A DNA stretch of 64,000 nucleotides from Marinosulfonomonas sp. (GTDB taxonomy: Bacteria > Pseudomonadota > Alphaproteobacteria > Rhodobacterales > Rhodobacteraceae), in contig JALSRG010000056.1 in the NCBI GenBank assembly GCA_026984915.1, positions 104,807 to 168,806 of the forward strand, given 5' to 3'. Position 1 is the stretch's first letter. Each line of letters begins with the position of its first letter. Shown here piece after piece: positions 56,886-64,000 of this stretch. The notes below the pieces were generated by a model, which ran no database searches, was not told where the DNA came from, and saw only the letters and a list, made by a program, of their open reading frames with translations. The translations under genes and the position numbers were made by a program.

Positions 56886-57636
56886 TGCGCGCCTCATCCA
56901 TAAGCCTGCGCATTTCGTGAATCGCCGGTTGCAGGCCGCGGAAAATGGCCTCGCCTATCAGGAAATGGCCGATGTTCAGCTCCCTGATCTCCCCAATGGC
57001 CGCAATCGGCTGAACGGTGTCATAGGTCAGCCCGTGGCCGGCGTGCACCTCCAGCCCCAGGTCACTGGCGTAGCGGGCCATGTCACGCAGGCGGTCCAGT
57101 TCCGCATCCCGTTCGGCCAGTTTGCTCTCGGCGTGCAAATCACAATAGGCGCCGGTGTGCAGTTCGATCACCGCCGCCCCGATCCGGTGCGCCGCTTCAA
57201 TCTGCGGTTTGTCGGCGGCAATAAAGATCGACACGCGACAGCCGGCCTCGCGCAGGGGCGCTATGAAATGCGCCAGATGGTTTTCCTCGCGCGCCACCTC
57301 AAGCCCGCCCTCGGTGGTGCGTTCCTCGCGCTTTTCCGGCACGATACAAACCGCATGCGGTTTGTGGCGCAGGGCAATGGCCTGCATTTCCGGTGTCGCC
57401 GCCATCTCGAAATTCAGCGGCACCGTCAGATGCTCCATAAGCTGGTCAATATCCGCATCCGAAATGTGGCGCCGGTCTTCGCGCAAATGCGCGGTAATGC
57501 CGTCTGCCCCGGCGTCTTCCGCCATCCTGGCGGCCCGCAGCGGGCTGGGATAATCGCTGCCGCGGGCGTTGCGCACTGTCGCGACATGGTCGATATTCAT
57601 CCCCAGCCGCAGCTTTTCCGTCGTGTTGCGTGACAT
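56878..57636 (-). CDS. pdxJ: Pyridoxine 5'-phosphate synthase
   Basis: Condenses 1-deoxyxylulose 5-phosphate with 3-amino-2-oxopropyl phosphate in vitamin B6 synthesis. It has 252 residues. The family N-terminus LRLGMNIDHVATVRNARGSD and the active-site blocks DGITAHLREDRRHI and EVHAGHGLTYD are present. The ATG at 57636 (MSRNTTEKLRLG) is preferred; an ATG five codons earlier has no ribosome site. The acpS gene follows after LysE, as in many alphaproteobacteria. Confidence 0.95.
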   Translation of the reverse strand: MSRNTTEKLRLGMNIDHVATVRNARGSDYPSPLRAARMAEDAGADGITAHLREDRRHISDADIDQLMEHLTVPLNFEMAATPEMQAIALRHKPHAVCIVPEKREERTTEGGLEVAREENHLAHFIAPLREAGCRVSIFIAADKPQIEAAHRIGAAVIELHTGAYCDLHAESKLAERDAELDRLRDMARYASDLGLEVHAGHGLTYDTVQPIAAIGEIRELNIGHFLIGEAIFRGLQPAIHEMRRLMDEARNG

Positions 57637-57669
57637 GTCGCAATTTCCCATTCAGATCACAAGAACCGT

Positions 57670-58326
57670 TTATTCGCCCGGCTTTACCTCACCCGGTTTT
57701 TTCGCAGCCTTCCTGTGCAGGTCGGCCAGTTTCTTTTTCAGCCGGCCCTTGCGCCGGTTCTGATAGGCGGCAATGACCGGCAGGGTCAGATAATATCCGG
57801 CAAGCCCGACAAGTACACCGACGATGATCCCGCCGCAAAGATAGGGCAGGAATACCTCGTTGAAAAAGATGTGCAAATGCTGCCAGTTGGCATCATGCCC
57901 GGTGAAATGGGCAAAAAGGTTCTGCTTCAGGTCGCGCCCGGCCCCCGAAAACATGCGAAACAGCGATTCATCCGATCCATAATCGGCGCCATGCCCCAGT
58001 ATCCACTTGCCAAGCTTCAGATTGATCGCGGCAATGAATGGAAAGGTCAGCGGATTGCCGATGAACGTGGCCAGCAATGCGGCGATAATGTTGCCACGCA
58101 TGATCTTGGCCATCAGGGCGGCAATCACCAGATGCAGCCCGAAAAACGGTGTAAAGCTGATGAAAAAGCCGGCGAAAACCCCCCGGGCAATCCGGTGCGG
58201 CGCATCCGGCAAGCGCCGAACCCGGTGTGTGATATATTGAATCGCCCGATGCCAGCCACCCCGCGGGTAGATGAATTCCACCACAACCCTCCAGAAAGGG
58301 CGTTTGTCGCGGCGTTTGAATACCAA
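57670..58326 (-). CDS. DUF2062 membrane protein
   Basis: 218 residues with two or three hydrophobic segments. The family features are ARGVFAGFFISFTPFFGLHL and NIIAALLATFIGNPLTFPFI. A TTG start at 58326 gives LVFKRRDKRPFWRVVVEFIY and is preceded at 6 bases by AGAGGA, which overlaps the rsh stop region. ATG and GTG starts further upstream lie inside rsh and lack a site. The tail is strongly basic (RRKGRLKKKLADLHRKAAKK). Function unknown. Confidence 0.87.
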   Translation of the reverse strand: MVFKRRDKRPFWRVVVEFIYPRGGWHRAIQYITHRVRRLPDAPHRIARGVFAGFFISFTPFFGLHLVIAALMAKIMRGNIIAALLATFIGNPLTFPFIAAINLKLGKWILGHGADYGSDESLFRMFSGAGRDLKQNLFAHFTGHDANWQHLHIFFNEVFLPYLCGGIIVGVLVGLAGYYLTLPVIAAYQNRRKGRLKKKLADLHRKAAKKPGEVKPGE

Positions 58327-58342
58327 TTCGGGTTCCTCTGTT

Positions 58343-60463
58343 TCAGGGTTTACGGCTTGGATCCCGGTACCGCTCCAATGACGCGACATCACTCTCGGCT
58401 TCCAGGGCCGTCATAACAGTATGCAGATGCTCGGCATCCCGCAAGTCAACATCAATCAAGATTCGGTAAAAATCCGGTTTCCGATCAAGGAATTTCATAT
58501 CAGCAATATTGGCTTTCTGCTCGCCGATCAATGTGCAAATTCGCCCCAGCACTCCGGAATCGTTACTTATGGTGACATCCAGTGTCACCGTATAAACCGG
58601 AAGATGTTTTCCGGAATGCCATTGCAGATCGACCCAGCGTTCCGGCTGTTCTTCGAATTCGGACAGGACCGGGCAGTCAATCGCATGGATGATCACCCCC
58701 TTGCCCCGGTAGCTGATTCCGACGATCCGCTCTCCCGGAACCGGCTGGCAGCATTTTGCCCGGGCAAAGGCCTGTCCGGGGGAAAGGCCGGCTATGGCAC
58801 TGGCAACCTCGATTGCATCGCCCGGCGTGTCAGACAGTTCGGGGTACAGAACCTCGACAACCTCGCGGGCGGTGATTTCCGCGCTGCCAACCATGGCCAG
58901 CAGGCCATTTACACTGTCATATCCCAGATGCCGGGCGGCTGTTTCCAGCGCCTTGTCGGTGGCTTTCTTGCCCACATGCTCAAACGCCACGCGCGCCAGT
59001 TCCCGCCCCAGCTTTATGAAACGCTCACGGTCTTCGACCCGCAGCGATTTGCGGATGGCGCTTTTTGCCTTTCCGGTAACGGCAATATCGATCCAGGTTG
59101 CCTGCGGGCGCTGGCCTTCGGCAATCATGATTTCAACCGATTGGCCGTTTTTCAGCCGGGTCCACAGCGGCACCCGGATGCCATCAACCTTGGCGCCGAC
59201 ACAACTGTCGCCGATCCGCGTATGGATGGCATAGGCAAAATCCAGCGGTGTCGCCCCGCGCGGCAGTTTCACCACTTCGCCCTTCGGGGTGAAACAGAAG
59301 ACCTGGTCGGTATACATCTCCAGTTTCACATGTTCCAGAAACTCGCCGGTGTCCTCGGCGCCCTCAAAGCGTTCCGTCAGCCCGGCGACCCATTTTGCCG
59401 GATCAACGGCAAACGGGTTCTGCGCCCGCACACCATCACGATACGACCAGTGCGCCGCCACCCCCGATTCCGCGACTTCGTGCATCTGACGGGTGCGGAT
59501 CTGGACCTCGACCCGCTTGCCGTCCCGCCCCGATACCGTGGTATGGATCGACCGGTAGCCATTTGATTTCGGCTGGCTGATATAATCCTTGAAACGGCCC
59601 GGAACCGCGCGCCAGCGCCGGTGGATCGCCCCAAGCACCCGATAGCAATCCGCCTCGTTTTCGGTGATCACCCGAAAGCCGTAGATGTCCGAGAGCCGGG
59701 AAAAACCCTGCCCCTTTTCCTCCATCTTGCGCCAGATCGAATAGGGTTTCTTGGCCCGGCCGAAAACATCGGCCTCTATACCCTCGCCATCCAGTTCGCT
59801 GCGGATGTCATTGGTGATCTTGTGGATCACATTGCCGGTTTCGCGTTGCAGGGTAATGAACCGGCGAATGATTGAATTGCGCGCCTCGGGGTTCAGCACG
59901 CGAAACGCCAGATCCTCCAGTTCGTCGCGCATCCATTGCATCCCCATGCGGCCGGCCAGCGGCGCATAGATGTCCATGGTTTCGCGGGCTTTCTGCACCT
60001 GCTTGTCGGGGCGCATGTATTTGATCGTGCGCATGTTGTGCAGGCGGTCGGCAAGCTTGACCAGAATGACCCGCAGATCCTTGGACATGGCCATGAACAG
60101 CTTGCGAAAATTTTCGGCCTGCTTGGATTCACTGGATGAAAGCTGCAGATTTGTCAGCTTGGTCACGCCATCGACCAGCTCGGCAATCTCATCGCCGAAC
60201 TTTTCGGCAATTTCAGCATAGGTGGATTTTGTATCCTCGATCGTGTCGTGCAGCAGCGCGGTCACAATGGTCGCGTCATCCAGACGCTGTTCGGTCAGGA
60301 TGGCGGCCACGGAAACCGGGTGCTGGAAATATTCCTCGCCGGAATGGCGGGTCTGGCCCTTGTGCATTTCGCGGCCGTATTCATAGGCCGAGCGGATCAG
60401 GGCTTCGTTCGTTCTGGGGTTGTAGTTGCGAACCAGCGAAATCAGGCCATCGACATCAATCAT
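58343..60463 (-). CDS. rsh: Bifunctional (p)ppGpp synthetase/hydrolase Rsh
   Basis: Makes and degrades the stringent alarmones. It has 706 residues. Domains in order: HD hydrolase (about 45-155, HPVSVAAIL and ALLHDTIEDT), synthetase (around 240-350, including SDIYGFRVI and KSNGYRSIHT), TGS (about 390-450), and a C-terminal ACT domain (around 625-700). The hydrolase HD pair is intact, so it should do both reactions, as usual for a single alphaproteobacterial Rsh. It follows rpoZ by 33 bases. Confidence 0.97.
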   Translation of the reverse strand: MIDVDGLISLVRNYNPRTNEALIRSAYEYGREMHKGQTRHSGEEYFQHPVSVAAILTEQRLDDATIVTALLHDTIEDTKSTYAEIAEKFGDEIAELVDGVTKLTNLQLSSSESKQAENFRKLFMAMSKDLRVILVKLADRLHNMRTIKYMRPDKQVQKARETMDIYAPLAGRMGMQWMRDELEDLAFRVLNPEARNSIIRRFITLQRETGNVIHKITNDIRSELDGEGIEADVFGRAKKPYSIWRKMEEKGQGFSRLSDIYGFRVITENEADCYRVLGAIHRRWRAVPGRFKDYISQPKSNGYRSIHTTVSGRDGKRVEVQIRTRQMHEVAESGVAAHWSYRDGVRAQNPFAVDPAKWVAGLTERFEGAEDTGEFLEHVKLEMYTDQVFCFTPKGEVVKLPRGATPLDFAYAIHTRIGDSCVGAKVDGIRVPLWTRLKNGQSVEIMIAEGQRPQATWIDIAVTGKAKSAIRKSLRVEDRERFIKLGRELARVAFEHVGKKATDKALETAARHLGYDSVNGLLAMVGSAEITAREVVEVLYPELSDTPGDAIEVASAIAGLSPGQAFARAKCCQPVPGERIVGISYRGKGVIIHAIDCPVLSEFEEQPERWVDLQWHSGKHLPVYTVTLDVTISNDSGVLGRICTLIGEQKANIADMKFLDRKPDFYRILIDVDLRDAEHLHTVMTALEAESDVASLERYRDPSRKP

Positions 60464-60496
60464 CTGGTCCGCATCCTCTGGCGGTCGGGCCGACCT

Positions 60497-60850
60497 TTAC
60501 GGCTGGCCCTGCGCTTCCATCAATGCCCGAAGCAGTTTTTCTTCCGACATGTCGTCCTCGGCCGGTGTATCGGCCTCGGCCCCCATGAGAAGGGCCATCG
60601 CGTCTTCTTCCGGCTCATCCACCTCGATCTGGGTTTGCTGGCTCTCGATCATGCGCTCGCGCAACTCTTCCGCCGATTGGGTCTCCTCGGCGATTTCACG
60701 CAGGGCAACGACGGGGTTCTTGTCGTTGTCGCGATCAACTGTGATCGGAGCACCAGAGGCGATTTCGCGCGCACGATGGGCGGCGAGCATTACCAGATCA
60801 AACCGGTTCGGGACCTTGTCAACGCAATCTTCGATCGTGACGCGTGCCAT
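60497..60850 (-). CDS. rpoZ: DNA-directed RNA polymerase subunit omega
   Basis: Small core subunit that helps fold beta' and forms part of a ppGpp site. It has 117 residues. It starts [20 protein letters not shown], contains [14 protein letters not shown] and [14 protein letters not shown], and has an acidic C-terminal extension ([20 protein letters not shown]). The ATG at 60850 follows GGAG at 6 bases. Encoded directly before rsh, linking polymerase and alarmone synthesis. Confidence 0.97.
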   Translation of the reverse strand: MARVTIEDCVDKVPNRFDLVMLAAHRAREIASGAPITVDRDNDKNPVVALREIAEETQSAEELRERMIESQQTQIEVDEPEEDAMALLMGAEADTPAEDDMSEEKLLRALMEAQGQP

Positions 60851-60933
60851 AAGCGACTCCATTCAGCAAAATGATGGTCAGAAGACGCCTATTTAAGAAC
60901 TTATCAGGCACTTGACAAGCACAGAATCCAAAA

Positions 60934-61509
60934 TTACAGCGCCCGAACGGCATTTCGCTCCTCTGACGACAAATCCGCCAGCATCTGCGTTACTGTCCGG
61001 CCTGAAACCGGATGCTGCCAATCCGGGGCCACATCATGCATCGGCACCAGGACAAAGGCCCTGTCCTGAAGTCGCGGATGCGGCAAGATCAACTGCTCCG
61101 GCGCTTGTTCCTTCTGGCGTTCGGACGGCAGGGTCTGCCAGCGCCGGAAGGTATTGGCATCCGGCATGACACGCGCGCCCCAGGCCAGCAAATCAAGGTC
61201 CAGAACCCGCCCGCCCCAACGCTCTTTTCGGACACGCCCGTGACTTTCCTCTATTTCATGAAACCGTGACAAAACGTCCTGCGGTGACAGCCGGGTGGCC
61301 AGCAAAGCCGCCGCATTCACGTAATCGGGGCCGGCGCCGGCCGGAAAGCAGGGGGTGGCATAAAAGCGGCTAACCTTTTGAACCAGAATATCTTCTGAGG
61401 CCAGTTCCGCCAGCGCCGATTCCAGAGTACTTCGTATGGACTGGTCGCCAAGCGACAGGTTCGCGCCAAGGCCCAATATCGCTTGTGTAAAAGAATTGTG
61501 ACGGATCAA
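60934..61509 (-). CDS. folK: HPPK, 6-hydroxymethyl-7,8-dihydropterin pyrophosphokinase
   Basis: Catalyses the pyrophosphate transfer step of folate synthesis. It has about 191 residues. The motifs AILGLGANLSLGDQSI, FPAGAGPDYVNAAALLATRL and the signature RWGGRVLDLDLLAWG are intact, followed by LPHPRLQDRAFVLVPM. No ATG lies near the expected start. A TTG at 61509 is chosen; another TTG at 61527 is equally possible. Divergent from the NYN gene. Confidence 0.88.
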   Translation of the reverse strand: MIRHNSFTQAILGLGANLSLGDQSIRSTLESALAELASEDILVQKVSRFYATPCFPAGAGPDYVNAAALLATRLSPQDVLSRFHEIEESHGRVRKERWGGRVLDLDLLAWGARVMPDANTFRRWQTLPSERQKEQAPEQLILPHPRLQDRAFVLVPMHDVAPDWQHPVSGRTVTQMLADLSSEERNAVRAL

Positions 61510-61624
61510 GGGTTGCAGACTCCGCAATATGCGCTATTTCTAAAGGACGTTTCGCCAAATTTATTAACTTACTCACACACTCACGGCAACAAAGGCGAAA
61601 CGCTTTACCGGAAGGAAGATATTT

Positions 61625-62209
61625 ATGTTCTACAGAGACGAACGGCTTGCGCTGTTCATCGACGGGTCGAATCTCTATGCCGCCGCAAAGGCTTTGGGAT
61701 TTGACATTGACTACAAACTTCTGCGCCAGGAATTTATCCGACGCGGCAAGTTGTTGCGCGCCTTTTATTATACCGCGCTTCTGGAAAATGATGACTATTC
61801 CCCGATCCGTCCGCTGGTGGACTGGCTCCACTACAACGGGTTCACCATGGTTACGAAAGCAGCCAAGGAATACACCGATTCGATGGGCCGGCGGAAAGTC
61901 AAAGGCAACATGGATATCGAACTTTGTGTCGATGCCATGGAACTGGCACCCTATGTTGATCATATCGTGCTGTTTTCCGGCGATGGTGATTTTCGGCCAC
62001 TGGTCGAAAGCCTGCAACGCAAAGGTGTGCGTGTTTCGGTGGTTTCCACCATTCGCTCACAACCGCCGATGATATCCGATGAATTGCGCCGTCAGGCCGA
62101 TAATTTCATTGATCTGGCAGATTTGAAAGAGGTGGTCGGGCGCCCGCCCCGCGAAAACGTGCCAATGGATCAGAACTTCGAAATAGCGGAAGAGATTGCA
62201 GAGGAATAA
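61625..62209 (+). CDS. NYN-domain (LabA/DUF88) protein, putative RNase
   Basis: 194 residues. The PIN-like NYN fold shows LALFIDGSNLYAAAKALGFD with Asp13, KVKGNMDIELCVDAMELAPY, and VLFSGDGDFRPLVESLQRKG: a set of acidic residues for metal binding. The family includes RNA-cleaving enzymes and regulators such as LabA. Strong ribosome site (GGAAGGAAGA before the ATG). The acidic tail (FEIAEEIAEE) may mediate contacts. Target unknown. Confidence 0.92.
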   Translation: MFYRDERLALFIDGSNLYAAAKALGFDIDYKLLRQEFIRRGKLLRAFYYTALLENDDYSPIRPLVDWLHYNGFTMVTKAAKEYTDSMGRRKVKGNMDIELCVDAMELAPYVDHIVLFSGDGDFRPLVESLQRKGVRVSVVSTIRSQPPMISDELRRQADNFIDLADLKEVVGRPPRENVPMDQNFEIAEEIAEE

Positions 62210-62232
62210 CCTGCACCCGACGATTGAAAAAC

Positions 62233-62263
62233 AAGGGCCGGCGCCGAATGTGTCGGCCTTTTC
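62233..62263 (+). terminator. Probable intrinsic terminator after the NYN gene
   Basis: GGCCG (62236-62240) pairs with CGGCC (62254-62258), followed by TTTTC. The stem is short and the loop long, so efficiency is doubtful. It lies 27 bases after the stop codon. Confidence 0.5.
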
Positions 62264-62341
62264 TGTTTCAGGGCGGCCCGGGGCTGGACCTCGTGCGGCC
62301 GTGACGGTAGTTTGCCAGCCTCTAGCCAGCGCAGGACATCC

Positions 62342-63292
62342 ATGACCAAACCACCGCTTACCCTTTACCTTGCCGCCCCGCGCGGCTTTTGCGCCGGTGT
62401 CGTGCGCGCCATCAAGATTGTCGAACAGGCCATCGACAAATGGGGGGCGCCCGTCTATGTGCGCCACGAAATCGTGCATAACAAATTCGTCGTGGACGGG
62501 TTGCGCGAAAAGGGGGCCGTATTTGTCGAGGAGCTGGATGAATGCCCCGACGACCGTCCGGTGATCTTTTCCGCCCACGGGGTGCCGAAATCTGTGCCCA
62601 ATGCGGCACGATCGCGCAACATGACCTATGTCGATGCCACCTGCCCGCTGGTGTCCAAGGTGCATATCGAGGCCGAGCGCCACAATGAAAACGGGTTGCA
62701 AATGGTGATGATCGGCCATGCCGGCCACCCCGAAACCGAAGGCACCATGGGCCAGCTTCCTGCGGGCGAGGTGTTGCTGGTCGAAACCGCCGATGATGTC
62801 GCCAGACTGGATGTGCGCGACCCGGACAAGCTGGCCTATATTACCCAGACCACCCTTTCCATCGACGACACCGCCGAAATCGTTACGGCGCTAAAGGCCC
62901 GCTTCCCGGCCATCATCGGCCCGCACAAGGAAGACATCTGTTACGCCACCACCAACCGCCAGGAGGCGGTCAAGGAAATCGCCGCCAAATCCGACGCCAT
63001 CCTTGTGATCGGTGCGCCGAATTCGTCAAACACCCGCCGTCTGGTCGAAGTGGGCGCGGCGGCTGGTTGCGAGTATTCACAACTGGTGCAACGGGCAAAG
63101 GACATCGACTGGCGTGCGCTTGAGGGTATCACATCGCTGGGCCTTGCCGCCGGTGCCTCGGCCCCCGAAGTGCTGGTGGACGAAGTGATCGACGCCTTTC
63201 GCGCCCGCTATGACGTGACCGTCGAACTGGTGGAAACCGCCAAGGAACACGTCGAATTCAAAGTGCCGCGCATTTTGCGGGAACCGGCATGA
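62342..63292 (+). CDS. ispH: 4-hydroxy-3-methylbut-2-enyl diphosphate reductase
   Basis: Last step of the non-mevalonate isoprenoid pathway, using an iron-sulfur cluster. It has 316 residues. Cluster ligands are Cys17 (RGFCAGV), Cys101 (DATCPLV) and Cys200 (EDICYAT). The proton donor is Glu132 in HPETEG. The ATG at 62342 ([20 protein letters not shown]) follows AGGA at 5 bases. The stop overlaps the methyltransferase start by four bases. Confidence 0.97.
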   Translation: MTKPPLTLYLAAPRGFCAGVVRAIKIVEQAIDKWGAPVYVRHEIVHNKFVVDGLREKGAVFVEELDECPDDRPVIFSAHGVPKSVPNAARSRNMTYVDATCPLVSKVHIEAERHNENGLQMVMIGHAGHPETEGTMGQLPAGEVLLVETADDVARLDVRDPDKLAYITQTTLSIDDTAEIVTALKARFPAIIGPHKEDICYATTNRQEAVKEIAAKSDAILVIGAPNSSNTRRLVEVGAAAGCEYSQLVQRAKDIDWRALEGITSLGLAAGASAPEVLVDEVIDAFRARYDVTVELVETAKEHVEFKVPRILREPA

Positions 63293-63888
63293 CCGATCCG
63301 GCCACCATCGCCGCCTATTCGAAGGCCGCGCATGATTATGCCAACGGGTTTGCCCGAAAAAAGAACGTCGAACAGGAACTGGATATGACCGGTTTTCTGG
63401 CGCTTGTTCCCGATGGCGGGCGTATCCTTGATCTTGGCTGCGGACCAGGTCACTGGGCGGCGACGTTCGAGGATGCTGGTTTCAAGGTTGAGGCCACCGA
63501 CGCCACCCCGGAAATGGCCGATCTGGCGCTTGATCGCTATGGTATCGAGGTCCGCGTCGAACCCTTCGATGCACTGGATGCCGTAGCCGAATACGATGGT
63601 GTCTGGGCCAACTTCAGCCTGCTGCACGCACCGCGCACAGAATTTCCCAAGCATCTGGAACGCATCCATCGGGCCTTGCGTCCGGGCGGTGCCCTGAGCC
63701 TGGGTATGAAGCTGGGCAGCGGCGAAGGCCACGACCGTCTGGGCCGGTTCTATACCTATTACTCCATGAACGAATTAGCAGAGTTGGTTGCCGCGGCGGG
63801 TTTCACCGTCACCCAAACCCGGTGTGGGAATGGTAAGGGGTTGGCCGGCGGGGTCGAAACATTTATGGTGCTGACCGCCCATGCCTGA
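63289..63888 (+). CDS. Class I SAM-dependent methyltransferase
   Basis: 199 residues. The SAM-binding motif DLGCGPGHW starts at 48, with [10 protein letters not shown] after it. The later motifs [14 protein letters not shown] and [20 protein letters not shown] are typical of class I enzymes. Substrate unknown. It is coupled to ispH (ATGA overlap) and to rnhA (8-base overlap), so it is translated between two housekeeping genes. Confidence 0.93.
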   Translation: MTDPATIAAYSKAAHDYANGFARKKNVEQELDMTGFLALVPDGGRILDLGCGPGHWAATFEDAGFKVEATDATPEMADLALDRYGIEVRVEPFDALDAVAEYDGVWANFSLLHAPRTEFPKHLERIHRALRPGGALSLGMKLGSGEGHDRLGRFYTYYSMNELAELVAAAGFTVTQTRCGNGKGLAGGVETFMVLTAHA

Positions 63889-64000
63889 CCTGTATGCCTA
63901 TACCGACGGAGCCTGCTCCGGCAATCCCGGCCCTGGTGGTTGGGGCGCGCTGCTGATCGCCCGTGATGGCGATAAGGTGCTGAAGGAACGCGAGCTGTGC
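63881..64000 (+). CDS. rnhA: Ribonuclease HI, N-terminal part (cut by window edge)
   Basis: Degrades RNA in RNA-DNA hybrids. Only the first 40 residues are visible: [20 protein letters not shown] then [12 protein letters not shown]. The first catalytic aspartate is in [16 protein letters not shown], diagnostic for type HI. The ATG overlaps the end of the methyltransferase gene by 8 bases. Confidence 0.93.
   Translation, partial: MPDLYAYTDGACSGNPGPGGWGALLIARDGDKVLKERELC

Overview
The window is a piece of an alphaproteobacterial chromosome, most likely a Rhodobacteraceae/Roseobacter-group member. This rests on the translational super-array tuf / tRNA-Trp / secE-nusG / rplKAJL / rpoBC / rpsLG-fusA-tuf / S10 operon, the chvI-chvG-hprK-EIIA-ptsH phosphorelay cluster divergent from pckA, the etfBA / DUF6473 / 3-hydroxybutyryl-CoA dehydrogenase block, a probable methylsuccinyl-CoA dehydrogenase (ethylmalonyl-CoA pathway) and the rpoZ-rsh-pdxJ-acpS-lepB-rnc-era block. 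No rRNA, CRISPR array, insertion sequence, integrase or prophage gene was seen. One tRNA gene (tRNA-Trp, anticodon CCA) is present.

Layout. Positions 1-26440 hold mostly minus-strand translation and transcription genes. From high to low coordinate these are tuf (copy 2), tRNA-Trp, secE, nusG, rplK, rplA, rplJ, rplL, rpoB, rpoC, a DMT permease, rpsL, rpsG, fusA, tuf (copy 1), rpsJ, rplC, rplD, rplW, rplB, rpsS, rplV and rpsC (cut by the window edge). The two tuf genes look identical over almost exactly the coding sequence. Between secE and tuf copy 2, plus-strand accessory genes break the array: a Tat-exported MsrB-like protein and four very small secreted proteins of one uncharacterised family, three of them in tandem.

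Positions 26527-35752 hold assorted genes: a lipoprotein, a P450, a DUF898/M48 peptidase pair, parC, an SH3-domain protein, an SDR, a HIG1-like membrane protein and a corrinoid adenosyltransferase. Positions 36129-40624 hold etfBA, a DUF6473 protein, 3-hydroxybutyryl-CoA dehydrogenase and an acyltransferase. Positions 40665-47157 hold the PTS-type phosphorelay with RapZ and the ChvG/ChvI two-component system, divergent from pckA.

Positions 47356-51403 hold mcd, an anchored c-type cytochrome, a hydrolase, a META lipoprotein and recO. An AraC regulator and a GST (51415-53093) sit between recO and the DUF1491-era-rnc-lepB-acpS-LysE-pdxJ-DUF2062-rsh-rpoZ series. The window closes with folK, a NYN-domain protein, ispH, a methyltransferase and the start of rnhA.

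How it fits together. The left part is the growth-rate machinery. Three readable promoters in it have GC-rich discriminators, as expected for ppGpp control, and the ppGpp synthetase/hydrolase Rsh is encoded at 58343-60463. The middle and right parts are central carbon metabolism (gluconeogenesis, fatty-acid/ethylmalonyl-CoA electron transfer through ETF) coupled to envelope and nutrient signalling. The least explained element is the family of small secreted proteins around tRNA-Trp.
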